Assembly (NCBI GenBank): GCA_965219175.1
Contig: CBDCNI010000001.1
Location: 1,860,001 to 1,924,000 of the forward strand
Length of the DNA: 64,000 nt
Direction: 5' to 3'
Source: JBBPZK01 sp965219175
Lineage (GTDB): Bacteria > Actinomycetota > Rubrobacteria > Rubrobacterales > Rubrobacteraceae
A program made the position numbers and the translations under genes. Shown piece after piece: positions 1 to 7,941 of the stretch. Each line of letters starts with the position of its first letter. Position 1 is the stretch's first letter. Below the pieces are notes generated by a model. It searched no databases and was not told where the DNA came from. It was given only the letters and a program-made list of their open reading frames with translations.

Positions 1-983
1 GCCGTCTCCTGGCCGAGTAGACCGGGAGCCGCTTCTTCGAGCGGAAGCTCCTTCTCCTCGGAAGCGTGCGGCGCGTGATCCGTCGCCACGAAGTCAAGGA
101 CACCATCCCGCAAAGCCTCCCGAACGCCTTGCAGATCTCTCTCGGGCCGCAAGGGTGGATTGACCCGGTACATTCCGTCCAGGGTGGCGACCAACTCGTC
201 GGTGAGCGTCAGGTGGTGTGGCGTCGTGTCGGCGGTGACGTCCGCCCGGTCCTTGAAGAAAGCGACCAGGGCCGCCGAGAGGGCGGTCGAAACGTGGGTG
301 ATGTGGACCTTCGCCCCGGTTTCGGAGGCGAGGATCAAAGCCGTCGCCGTCGCCGCGTCCTCGGCGCTCGCCGGGGAGCCGGGGACGCCGGCTAGTGCCG
401 CCGCTGCACCATCGTGTACGACGCCGGTGACGAGCGTGTGGTCTTCGCAGTGCAGGATCACCGGAAGCCCCGCCGAGCGGGCGTACAGCATCCCGTTGCG
501 CAGCACCCCGGCTGAGGCGGTCCCGAGCCCGTCGTCCGAGACGCAGAAAGCCCCGGCTTCTTTCAGGAGGCGCATCTCGGTAAGACGCTCGCCTTTCAAA
601 CCGGCGTGGAGGGCGGCTGAGACGTAAGCCCGGACCCGCGACTCCTGCTCGATGCGCCGCACTAGACCGCTGACTATGACCGGCTTATCCACGATTGGGT
701 CCGTATTCGGCATCATGACGACGCTCGTAAAACCACCGGCCGCCGCCGCCGCCGAGCCCGTTTCTATCGTCTCCTCGTCTTCACGGCCTGGGGTGCGCCA
801 GTGGGCGTGCACGTCCACGAATCCGGGGAACAAGAGCAGGCCGTCGGCGTCGATCTCTCGCCCGCCCCGGAGGTCTTCCCCGATCTCCGAGATGCGCCCC
901 CCGGAGATCCGGACGTCCGTAGTGCGGTCGAGTTCTGAACTCGGGTCCAGGACGTGCGCGTGACGGATGAGCAGCTCGCTCAC
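1..983 (-). CDS. pyrC: Dihydroorotase PyrC, C-terminus cut by window edge
   Basis: Zinc amidohydrolase that closes carbamoyl aspartate to dihydroorotate in pyrimidine synthesis. The reading frame is not closed at base 1, so about 327 residues are visible. It starts with GTG at 983, sharing GTGA with the pyrB stop. Metal-site motifs are in order: VDVHAHWRTPG (H59, H61), FCVSDDG (D151, the class I bridging Asp), LHCED (H178), VHITHVST (H230) and ATDHAPH (D301). The usual HVH is HAH here, but both histidines are kept. It is the last gene of pyrR-pyrB-pyrC. Confidence 0.95.
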   Translation of the reverse strand, partial: MSELLIRHAHVLDPSSELDRTTDVRISGGRISEIGEDLRGGREIDADGLLLFPGFVDVHAHWRTPGREDEETIETGSAAAAAGGFTSVVMMPNTDPIVDKPVIVSGLVRRIEQESRVRAYVSAALHAGLKGERLTEMRLLKEAGAFCVSDDGLGTASAGVLRNGMLYARSAGLPVILHCEDHTLVTGVVHDGAAAALAGVPGSPASAEDAATATALILASETGAKVHITHVSTALSAALVAFFKDRADVTADTTPHHLTLTDELVATLDGMYRVNPPLRPERDLQGVREALRDGVLDFVATDHAPHASEEKELPLEEAAPGLLGQET

Positions 984-1897
984 GCCGCGACTTCCTGGAC
1001 GACGCCGGTCGCCAGCGCCAGGACCGCTGAGCGAACCGCGATACCGGCCGCGACCTGGGCGGGGATCAGGGAAGCTCTGTCCAGCACCACGTCCCCGGAG
1101 ATCTCCACCCCGCGATTAACCGGACCAGGGTGCATCAACTGAACTCCCGGCAACAAGTGCCTGCGCGAGACACCGTAATAGGCTGCGTACTCGGCCACAG
1201 ACGGCACGCGGGCTCCGGCCATCCTTTCTTTCTGGAGACGGAGCAGATACAGGACGTCCGCCCCCCACTCCAGCGCCTCGTCAACCGAGGAGAGCTCCGG
1301 CAGGTCCCAGGCTTCCGCCTCGCTTGGCAACAGGGTAAGAGGCGCGACCAGCGAGACATCCATCCCGGCGGCCTTGAAAGCCGGGATAACACTGCGCGCC
1401 ACCCGGCTGTGCAGGATGTCTCCGGCGATGGCGACTTTCTTTCCGACCAACTCGTCGAAGCCGCCCGACGCCTCGCTGAGGGCGTACAGGTCGAGCAGCG
1501 CTTGCGTCGGGTGCTGGCCGCAGCCGTCGCCCGCGTTTATGACCGCCGCGTCCGTGTGGCGGGTAGCGAGTGTGGCGGCTCCGGCGGCTGGGTGACGGAT
1601 CACCAGCGCGTCGGCGCCGAGGTTGCTCAGGGTGACGACGGTATCCACGAGCGACTCGCCCTTCGAGATGGCGGAGCCTTTCTCGGACAGGGAGATCACA
1701 TCGGCCCCCGCCCTACGCGCGGCCAACTCGAAGGATGACGCAGTACGTGTCGAAGACTCGAAGAATGCCAGACAAACAGTCTTGTCCTCCAAAGGACGTT
1801 CGACCTTCCCATCGGCGAAGTCCCTCGCGAGATCCAGGACAGAGCGCAAGTCTTCCCGGCTCATCCCGTCAATGGTCAATAGATGCTTACCCTGCAA
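980..1897 (-). CDS. pyrB: Aspartate carbamoyltransferase catalytic subunit
   Basis: Condenses carbamoyl phosphate with aspartate, the committed step of pyrimidine synthesis. At 305 residues it has the normal catalytic-chain length. Motifs seen are FFESSTRTASSFE (carbamoyl phosphate loop), HPTQALLDLY in the middle, and HPGPVNRGVEI near the end, where the family has its aspartate-side loop. The start overlaps the last 11 bases of pyrR and the stop overlaps pyrC by 4, so translation is probably coupled. No regulatory chain (pyrI) is next to it. Confidence 0.97.
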   Translation of the reverse strand: MQGKHLLTIDGMSREDLRSVLDLARDFADGKVERPLEDKTVCLAFFESSTRTASSFELAARRAGADVISLSEKGSAISKGESLVDTVVTLSNLGADALVIRHPAAGAATLATRHTDAAVINAGDGCGQHPTQALLDLYALSEASGGFDELVGKKVAIAGDILHSRVARSVIPAFKAAGMDVSLVAPLTLLPSEAEAWDLPELSSVDEALEWGADVLYLLRLQKERMAGARVPSVAEYAAYYGVSRRHLLPGVQLMHPGPVNRGVEISGDVVLDRASLIPAQVAAGIAVRSAVLALATGVVQEVAA

Positions 1898-2441
1898 CGA
1901 CGATCACCCCATCCTCCCCATCGGTCTCCTCCAGCTTCACCCGCACCCGCTCCCCGCGGGATGTCGGGACGTTTTTCCCGACGTGATCCGCCCTAATCGG
2001 CAGCTCTCTATGGCCCCGGTCGACCAGGATGGCGAGCCGCACCGCCTCGGGGCGCCCCATCTCCAGAAGCGCGTCCATCGCCGCCCGCGCCGTCCGTCCC
2101 GTAAACAAAACGTCATCCACGAGCACAACCGTCCTGCCCGTAACTTCGAACGGGATGCTGCTACCGTGGACCTCCGGCTCTTCGGCGGCGAGGTCATCGC
2201 GGTGAAGGGTGATATCCAGGGATCCAACAGGGACCTCTATCCCCTCGAACCTCCTGATATTTTCCGAGATGCGACGCGCCAACGGAACCCCGCGCGTCAG
2301 AACCCCGACCAGGGCGAGGCCGTCGAGCGCCGATGCGTTTCGTTCGAGTATCTCGTGGGAGATGCGCCGCAGAGAACGACTAAGACCGTCCGGGGTTAAT
2401 ATCTCCGAACGCGCGCGTTCCTCCGTGCCTGAAGCTCTCAA
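1887..2441 (-). CDS. pyrR: PyrR bifunctional regulator / uracil phosphoribosyltransferase
   Basis: RNA-binding regulator of pyr genes with uracil phosphoribosyltransferase activity. Its 184 residues contain the PRPP-binding signature VVLVDDVLFTGRTARAAMDA. The start is TTG at 2441, preceded by AAGGAGG with 8 bases between, which decides the start. The first gene of the operon is the expected place for PyrR, which in this family binds the leader of its own mRNA. The leader here is short and has no visible terminator hairpin, so control at the ribosome-binding site is more likely than attenuation. Confidence 0.95.
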   Translation of the reverse strand: MRASGTEERARSEILTPDGLSRSLRRISHEILERNASALDGLALVGVLTRGVPLARRISENIRRFEGIEVPVGSLDITLHRDDLAAEEPEVHGSSIPFEVTGRTVVLVDDVLFTGRTARAAMDALLEMGRPEAVRLAILVDRGHRELPIRADHVGKNVPTSRGERVRVKLEETDGEDGVIVVAG

Positions 2442-2446
2442 GCCTA

Positions 2447-2476
2447 CTACCTCCTTCGCGCCTCGCGGAGCGCCAT
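2447..2476 (-). promoter_or_regulatory. Short leader ORF and hairpin before pyrR
   Basis: ATG at 2476 opens a nine-codon frame (MALREARRR) closed by TAG TAG. Its last two codons, AGG AGG, are the pyrR Shine-Dalgarno sequence. GCGCT and GGCGC within it can pair into a small hairpin just upstream of that site. No Shine-Dalgarno is seen for the leader itself. It may be a translated uORF, a PyrR target or chance. Confidence 0.3.
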
Positions 2477-2502
2477 TAAAGGTCGGTTGTTAATTAAGAG
2501 TT

Positions 2503-2531
2503 AAAGTAACAGAGCATCCGCAACCCGTCAA
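2503..2531 (-). promoter_or_regulatory. pyrR operon promoter
   Basis: On the minus strand TTGACG (2526-2531) and TACTTT (2503-2508) are separated by exactly 17 bases. This predicts a start near 2496 and a leader of about 55 bases before pyrR. Confidence 0.6.
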
Positions 2532-2552
2532 GCAGCATCCTCTTACCTCGAT

Positions 2553-3434
2553 CTACCGGAAGCCAAGCCGTGACTCCGATTCACGTAAGTCTTGGGGTAT
2601 CTCCGATTCGGAGTACATCTTTTTCTCCGTTACCGGGTGGATAAAAGAGAGGCGTTCGGCGTGGAGCCAGAGGCGGCTGTTTCGTATTGTTTTGCCGTAG
2701 AGCGGGTCCGCGTAGACTGGATATCCGATGGCGGAGAGGTGGACCCGGATCTGGTGTGTCCGGCCAGTCTCAAGCCTGACGCGGAGCATCGTGTACCCCG
2801 CCGCCTTCTCGAGCACCTCGAAGTGCGTGATCGCCCGCTTCCCGACCCCGGCTGCCATCAACGTCGGGTTCTCCGGGTCGCGGCCGACAGGGGAGTCAAC
2901 GGTCCCCGTATCCGGCAACCCCTCGCCCACGACGACCGCCCGGTACACGCGCCCGACACGCCGCTCCGAGAGCATCTTTACGAGGTTCGAGTAGGCAGGC
3001 TCTCCTTTCGCCACGACCATCAAGCCGGAAGTATCCCGGTCGAGCCGGTGGACGATGCCGGGCCGCGAAGGGTCTCCACCCCCGGCGATTCCCTTGTCGA
3101 GGAGCGCGTTTACGAGCGTCCCGGAGGCGTTTCCTGCTCCCGGATGAACGACGAGCCCCGCCGGTTTGTCCACCACCAGGATATCCTCGTCCTCGAAGAC
3201 GATCGGGACCGGAATATCCTCCGAACCAGGCCGCTCGTCCGGGGGTTCCCACTCGACCATATCTCCGACGCGCACTTTATAAGAGGATGAGGTTTCCGCT
3301 CCACCGACCCTTAATGAGCCGTCGGAAATCAAACGTTGCACCAAGCTCCGGCTCAACCCCGAACGTCGCGCCACCAGACGGTCGAGGCGCTCCCCAGCCT
3401 CCTCCGGCCCGACCTCGAAGCTCTGGCGCATCAC
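2553..3434 (-). CDS. RluA/RluD-family rRNA pseudouridine synthase
   Basis: Isomerises uridine to pseudouridine in structured RNA, most likely 23S rRNA. It has 293 residues. An S4 RNA-binding domain occupies about residues 14-75 (ERLDRLVARRSGLSRSLVQ) and the catalytic domain has GIVHRLDRDTSGLMVVAKG with the catalytic Asp. GRTHQIRVHLSAIG follows, as in RluC/RluD. The GTG start overlaps the DUF167 stop, with an ATG in the next codon. It is often next to lspA in other bacteria, but no lspA is seen here. The target uridine cannot be told from sequence. Confidence 0.92.
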   Translation of the reverse strand: MMRQSFEVGPEEAGERLDRLVARRSGLSRSLVQRLISDGSLRVGGAETSSSYKVRVGDMVEWEPPDERPGSEDIPVPIVFEDEDILVVDKPAGLVVHPGAGNASGTLVNALLDKGIAGGGDPSRPGIVHRLDRDTSGLMVVAKGEPAYSNLVKMLSERRVGRVYRAVVVGEGLPDTGTVDSPVGRDPENPTLMAAGVGKRAITHFEVLEKAAGYTMLRVRLETGRTHQIRVHLSAIGYPVYADPLYGKTIRNSRLWLHAERLSFIHPVTEKKMYSESEIPQDLRESESRLGFR

Positions 3435-3703
3435 ACTCGCACGAGAAGATCCACAGGACTTTCCCGAACCTCTCGCGGCTCCTCGACCCGAACGAAGACG
3501 AACTTATCCCTACCCCATGCGCCCCGGAAGAACGAGACCCACGAGAGATACACCCCGAGAAGTCGCGCCAGAAAGCGTTCAACTCCGGCGTTGGGTCGCC
3601 CTTCCACCGAGGGAGCGGCTACCTTCAGCTTGATCGCCCGCTTACCGTAGGTACCAGCCACGGATATCTCCCTCGCCCCAGAAGAGACCCGCAAGTCGGG
3701 CAT
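3431..3703 (-). CDS. DUF167 / YggU (UPF0235) family protein
   Basis: Small protein of unknown function, 90 residues from the ATG at 3703. The family pattern is clear: GKRAIKLKVAAPSVEGRPNA, then FLARLLGV and a final basic strand ending DKFVFVRV. GAGG lies 8 bases before the ATG. A GTG at 3763, overlapping the divIVA stop, would give 110 residues and cannot be excluded. YggU-family genes commonly sit beside yggT and divIVA, as here. An upstream extension to 4048 lies antisense-free but overlaps divIVA in another frame and is not credible. Confidence 0.8.
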   Translation of the reverse strand: MPDLRVSSGAREISVAGTYGKRAIKLKVAAPSVEGRPNAGVERFLARLLGVYLSWVSFFRGAWGRDKFVFVRVEEPREVRESPVDLLVRV

Positions 3704-3755
3704 TGTCCCGACCTCGCCCGGAGCGACTCGGACGAAGTCTTTGCGGGAGAAGTCT

Positions 3756-4631
3756 CTAGTCACGACGGCGCAAGAATCGGCTCGCGCGCCAGGACCTGCC
3801 TTTCTCCTTGTCACCGTTCTCTGCTGTACCGTTACTCTCACTGTTTGGGGCGTCATCCGGGGCTGGCTCCTCCCGGTCGACCTCGGCAGCGGCTCCTGAA
3901 TCCGTCGAAGCTGCGGCGTTTTCGGATGGGGCGTGCTCCGTGCTAGACGGCTCAACTTCCGGCTCTTCGACTTCGGGGTCTGTTTGCCCCAGGTCCTCTG
4001 TCTGAGAACCTTCGGACTGACGCTCCATCGACTGGGTCTCTTCGCCATCGGGTCCCCCGTCTTTCGCGGCTTCGTTGGCGGCTGCTTCGCGGGCGATGGA
4101 GAGAGACTCCAGGTCCAGGCGTTCGCGCAGGGCGGCTTCGATCTTCTTCGCGGAGGTGATCTCCGCGTTGTCCATCACGTCCAGGTAGCTTTTCAAAAGC
4201 TTACGGAAATCGTCAGTAAAGTATTTCTTGGCCTCCGTGAGAGCCTCGTAGGACTCCCGGACCCTCTCGGCCCTGCCGGACGAGTCGGCCATCAACTGGT
4301 GGGCGCGGGCCTTCGCCTCCCGGACGGTCAACTCTGCCTCCCGGTTGGCGTTCATCCGCGTGTTCTCCGCCTCCTGGCCGGCGCTGTGCCGGAGGTCCTC
4401 GGCTGCCCTCTCAGCATTCACCAACGCTGACTGGATGGACCCTTCGAGTTCCTCGAACTGATCCAGCCGGCTCTGGAGGTTGGAGATCTTCTCATTCATC
4501 CTGAGGTTTTCGCTGTACACATCTTCGTAGTTGTCGGCGACCGTGTCCAGGAAATCATCGACCTGGTTTGCGCTGTAGCCGCCAAACCACTTGCTCTTGA
4601 ACTCCTTGCGCCTTACATCTACCGGCTTCAT
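3756..4631 (-). CDS. divIVA: DivIVA-family cell division / polar growth protein
   Basis: Coiled-coil protein that marks curved membrane at poles and septa and recruits partners. The 291 residues open with the DivIVA N-terminal domain (MKPVDVRRKEFKSKWFGGYS, then VDDFLD), followed by long heptad-rich helix to about residue 185. The last 100 residues are acidic and low in complexity, ending in a basic RASRFLRRRD. The position after sepF, proC and yggT is typical of Gram-positive dcw clusters. The acidic tail is not part of the known domain and is probably disordered. Confidence 0.93.
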   Translation of the reverse strand: MKPVDVRRKEFKSKWFGGYSANQVDDFLDTVADNYEDVYSENLRMNEKISNLQSRLDQFEELEGSIQSALVNAERAAEDLRHSAGQEAENTRMNANREAELTVREAKARAHQLMADSSGRAERVRESYEALTEAKKYFTDDFRKLLKSYLDVMDNAEITSAKKIEAALRERLDLESLSIAREAAANEAAKDGGPDGEETQSMERQSEGSQTEDLGQTDPEVEEPEVEPSSTEHAPSENAAASTDSGAAAEVDREEPAPDDAPNSESNGTAENGDKEKGRSWRASRFLRRRD

Positions 4632-4641
4632 GCGCCTCCTC

Positions 4642-4998
4642 TCACCCCGTTACGGGCTGTATGAAGCTTCCAATGATCAACATGAGTAAGGACCGTGCTA
4701 TAAAAAGCCCGAACAGCGCGATTATCGGGGATAAATCTAGCGACAGGGCACCGAGCCGTATCGGCGGTATGGCGTTCCGGATCGGCCCCAATATAGGACG
4801 GGTGACATTCCCGACCGCCTCATAGACCGCCTGCATAAAGCTATTCGACGGATATCCCGGCAGCCAACTGAACAGGATCGACGCGATAATGAACCCGAGC
4901 AGTACATAGTAAGCATACTGAACCACACCGGCGAGTAGGTCACTGATACTGAAACCGAACCCCGGAAGGGCAACCGCCAGCGTGAGCGCCGGCATCAT
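4642..4998 (-). CDS. YggT family membrane protein
   Basis: Integral membrane protein of 118 residues with a hydrophobic segment near residues 24-46 and another near 90-112. The family motif is present between them (FSWLPGYPSNSF, then VTRPILGPIRNAIPP). Its ATG overlaps the proC stop by 4 bases. The family is linked by neighbourhood to division genes, but its biochemical role is not established. A signal-like N-terminus precedes the first segment. Confidence 0.88.
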   Translation of the reverse strand: MMPALTLAVALPGFGFSISDLLAGVVQYAYYVLLGFIIASILFSWLPGYPSNSFMQAVYEAVGNVTRPILGPIRNAIPPIRLGALSLDLSPIIALFGLFIARSLLMLIIGSFIQPVTG

Positions 4999-5804
4999 TT
5001 GCCGAGCCCCCGCGACTGTTCGGTGGCGGCGTGTATCCCATCGTAAATCGCCCCGACGAAACCCGCTTTCTCCATCGCCACGAACGCCGCCGCGGTCGTC
5101 CCGCCGGGCGTCATGACTTCATCTCGCACCTGGTGGGGACTCTGTTCCTTGAGCAGTACGGAAGTACCCTGAATGGTCCCGTTGACCAAACGCCGCGCTA
5201 TATCTCGCGGGATGCCCTCCCGGACCCCGGCCTGTATAAGAGCGTCGGCGAAAAGGGCCACGTAAGCAGGCCCCGAACCGTGGAGAGCCGTCGCCGCGTC
5301 GAACAGACGCTCCGGAAGCTCCATCACTTCCCCGACGCTCCGGAAGATCTCCATGACCATCGGCACCATCTCCCGCCCGGCCTCGTTCGCCGTGACCACG
5401 GCCGAGCCGAGCCCGACGGATACGCACACGTTCGGCATTACCCGCAGAACCGGAGTCCCCGGCGCGAGCCTCTCTTCGATGGCGGAGATTGGAACGCCCG
5501 CCGCGACGCTCACAACGGCCTTACTCGTGCCTTCGAGGGCCGACCGTATCCCTTCCACGACCTCCGCGACATCCCACGGTTTGACTGCCGCTATCACGAT
5601 ATCGCTCGACCCGGCCAACTCTTCGTTGGAAAGGGCGACCCGCACGCCATACTCTTCAGCGTAAGGAGAGAGGTGCTCGGGGTGGATGTCGCTTACGCTA
5701 AGATCGAACCGTCCGGACTCGGCCAGGCGGACGAGAAGAGAGCCTCCGATCTTCCCCGCGCCGATTATCCCGACGCGCGCCAAAGGTGTCGAAGAATCCG
5801 TCAA
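4995..5804 (-). CDS. proC: Pyrroline-5-carboxylate reductase
   Basis: Last step of proline synthesis, NAD(P)H-dependent reduction of pyrroline-5-carboxylate. The 269 residues begin with a Rossmann glycine motif (VGIIGAGKIGGSLLVRL). The C-terminal dimer domain carries ALHGSGPAYVALFADAL and VMTPGGTTAAAF, the substrate-binding signature. Translation starts at TTG (5804), two bases after the sepF stop. Being inside a division cluster has no clear metabolic reason, but the sepF-proC-yggT order recurs in Gram-positive genomes. Confidence 0.95.
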   Translation of the reverse strand: MTDSSTPLARVGIIGAGKIGGSLLVRLAESGRFDLSVSDIHPEHLSPYAEEYGVRVALSNEELAGSSDIVIAAVKPWDVAEVVEGIRSALEGTSKAVVSVAAGVPISAIEERLAPGTPVLRVMPNVCVSVGLGSAVVTANEAGREMVPMVMEIFRSVGEVMELPERLFDAATALHGSGPAYVALFADALIQAGVREGIPRDIARRLVNGTIQGTSVLLKEQSPHQVRDEVMTPGGTTAAAFVAMEKAGFVGAIYDGIHAATEQSRGLGK

Positions 5805-5806
5805 GA

Positions 5807-6391
5807 TCAGAGCTGGTTGAAGAAGGCTCGCTCGGCGAGGCGCTTGCGCTCCTCGGCGCTCACCTCGACGTTGCGCGGCGTCAGCAGGAAAACGCGACTG
5901 GCGACGGTCTGGATCTGGCCGTCCATCGCATACGTGAGCCCGGAGCAGAAATCGACCATCCGCCGAGAGAGGTCGGTGTCTACGTTTTGCAGGTTCAGGA
6001 TCACCGGCTGCTCGCGCTTGAAGCGGTCTGCGAGCCCCTGGGCGTCGTTGAAGCTCGTCGGCTCCACAACGCTCACGCGAGCCGGGGCCGTGCGCCGATC
6101 CGGCACGGGCCTCAGATGTCCTTGACCCTGTTGTTCAGGGTAACGCCCACGGCCTGTACCTCCACTCTCGCTACCGAAAACGTTCCCGAGAGAAGTGCCG
6201 GAGGCCGACGAAGACCTCTCCGCGCGGTTGAGGCGCCGGACGGCGGGAGAACCACCGCCCGCCTCCTGGGCTCGATCGGCGTAGTCTTCGCGCTCGTCCC
6301 GACCATAGTCCTCTTCGTCCTCGTAATACTCGTCCTCCGCGCCGAAACCGAACCAGGACATCATTCGTCCGAAACCGCTTCTAACTCCCAA
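5807..6391 (-). CDS. sepF: Cell division protein SepF
   Basis: Membrane anchor and organiser of FtsZ filaments. The first 20 residues (MGVRSGFGRMMSWFGFG) can form the amphipathic targeting helix, then come an acidic stretch and a variable linker. The SepF domain is at about 110-190 (PVILNLQNVDTDLSRRMVDF). The TTG start at 6391 has GGAGG 4 bases upstream and keeps the helix whole. Two internal ATGs at 6364 and 6361 are alternatives without a Shine-Dalgarno. It occurs together with ftsA in this cluster, so two FtsZ anchors are encoded. Confidence 0.92.
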   Translation of the reverse strand: MGVRSGFGRMMSWFGFGAEDEYYEDEEDYGRDEREDYADRAQEAGGGSPAVRRLNRAERSSSASGTSLGNVFGSESGGTGRGRYPEQQGQGHLRPVPDRRTAPARVSVVEPTSFNDAQGLADRFKREQPVILNLQNVDTDLSRRMVDFCSGLTYAMDGQIQTVASRVFLLTPRNVEVSAEERKRLAERAFFNQL

Positions 6392-6400
6392 ATCTCCTCC

Positions 6401-7114
6401 TCACGAGCCACGTCTCTCGATCAGTGTTCGTCCGATCCTCACTATGGTGGCTCCTTCTTCTACCGCGACCGTGTAGTCCTTACTCATACCCATCGAAAGC
6501 TCCGAGAGGTCGAAGTGACTCTTCCATTCACTGGCGAGACTATCACGGATCGCTCTTAGTTTCGCGAAAACATAGCGCACATCCTCTGGGTCTTCAACTA
6601 GCGGCGCGATAGTCATGAAGCCTCTGGCCCGGACTTTGCCCCCGGTAGCGGCCGCCGCTTCCAACAATGCCTCAACCTCATCCTCCCGGACACCATACTT
6701 CGACTCTTCTTCGCTGACGTTGACCTGGACTAGTATATCCATGCCGTTCTCGTCTACCCGGTTCTCTATCTCCCTGATAAGCCTGACAGAGTCGACCGAA
6801 TGTACGAGCGAGACGCGCGGGACCACTTCTTTCGCTTTCCGTCGTTGGAGGTGACCGATAAAGTGCCACTCGAAAACGTCCCCGAACTCTTGCTGCTTGC
6901 GGGCGAGATCCTCGGCCCGATTCTCTCCGAGTAGGCAGGCTCCCGACTCCGCCAGGATAGAAAGTTGTGCCGGATCGTAGTACTTGCCGGCGATCAAAAG
7001 CCTCGTTTCTTCCGGCCCGCGTCCACTCTTTTCGAGAGCCTCGCCCAACCTCTCTCGCACGACCGCCAGCCGTTCCTTCAGTATTGCTTCCGTCACAACG
7101 TTCTGCCAGCTCAT
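6401..7114 (-). CDS. YggS/PROSC-family PLP-binding protein
   Basis: Pyridoxal phosphate carrier linked to vitamin B6 and amino acid homeostasis; no catalytic reaction is known. The 237-residue barrel has the PLP lysine in LLIAGKYYDPAQL (family: AVSKTxP), GENRAEDLARK, WHFIGHLQRRKAK and LVHSVDS. The phosphate-binding end reads LSMGMSKDYTVAVEEGATIVRIG. The ATG at 7114 has AAGGTG about 10 bases upstream. The pgeF-yggS-sepF order is common in division clusters. Confidence 0.93.
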   Translation of the reverse strand: MSWQNVVTEAILKERLAVVRERLGEALEKSGRGPEETRLLIAGKYYDPAQLSILAESGACLLGENRAEDLARKQQEFGDVFEWHFIGHLQRRKAKEVVPRVSLVHSVDSVRLIREIENRVDENGMDILVQVNVSEEESKYGVREDEVEALLEAAAATGGKVRARGFMTIAPLVEDPEDVRYVFAKLRAIRDSLASEWKSHFDLSELSMGMSKDYTVAVEEGATIVRIGRTLIERRGS

Positions 7115-7132
7115 GCGAGGGTCACACCTTTG

Positions 7133-7785
7133 TCAAGAAGCGTTTCTCGCCACCGCCGCCAGGGTGCGCCCGGTTTTGGGACCCTGTTTCCGGTGCGAGT
7201 AGAAGAGATCCGGCCTGCATCCCGTGCAGATCTCGAGGTCGTACACCTCAGAGACGCCGGCTTCGTTCAAGTCCCGCCGGATGGCCGCCGGGAGCGAGAG
7301 GTCGCGCCCGGAGACCACCTCCGCCCCGAACTTCGCAGCGAAGGACCCGGCAAGCTCCCACGAAACCTCGTAGCAACAACGACGGATGCAAGGTCCTATG
7401 TAAGCCCGCACGTTCCCGTCCATCTCACGGGCCGCCTTGCCGGAGATACCGGCGAGAGTACCGCGCCAACCCGAGTGGACCATTCCAACCTCGTCTCCCC
7501 CGACGAGGACAACCGGCACGCAGTCCGCCACCGCCACGACCAGAGGAAGACCTTCAGAACTGCTCACGAGCGCGTCCGCGTCGCCGGCGAGCCCGGCCTC
7601 CGACACCCGAACCACCCGTCTCCGGCGACCTGACGGACCCAAGCAGAAGGGCCGCCGCCCGTCGCCTCCCTTATAAGAGAGAGGTTCTCCGCGACCGCGC
7701 GCTCGCTGTCTCCAACCTTCGTCGACACGTTGAGGCTATCGTAAGGCGGTTCCGATACTCCCCCGAGCCTCGTGAAGAACCACAC
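7133..7785 (-). pseudogene. pgeF: Frameshifted PgeF/YfiH (LACC1-type) oxidoreductase or purine nucleosidase
   Basis: The N-terminal half (FFTRLGGVSEPPYDSLNVST to WVRQVAGDG) runs from GTG 7785, with GAAGG 7 bases upstream, in one frame. The rest (VVRVSEAGLAGDADALVSS to RTLAAVARNAS) lies in another frame. They meet near 7615-7622, where GAGACGGG would need one extra base to read through. The expected metal-ligand motif QVHG is QVAG, so that His is also missing. The other two ligands remain (VADCVP and VHSGWRG). The frame is open upstream to the ftsZ stop. It may be decayed, a sequencing error or a programmed shift; the lost His favours decay. Confidence 0.75.
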
Positions 7786-7941
7786 CTTCGCGCCTTCGGG
7801 CTCGGGTTCCGGCGCGACGTAAACGGCGCCGGCTCTCTCGCCGGAGCCGGAGTGAGTTTTGATCTCGTACGGAGCATATGGCGTAGCGCCCTGCGTTCGA
7901 GGTAGGTTTTGGCGTGCGGTCTTGCCGATCAGAGCCTCCGG

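Noticed and set aside
2461..2480. Hairpin in the pyrR leader as an attenuator
   Set aside because: Short stem and no T-run; no antiterminator alternative.
5031..6125. Plus-strand open frame of 364 codons
   Set aside because: Antisense to proC and sepF, no family motif, and explained by GC-rich codon bias of the real genes.
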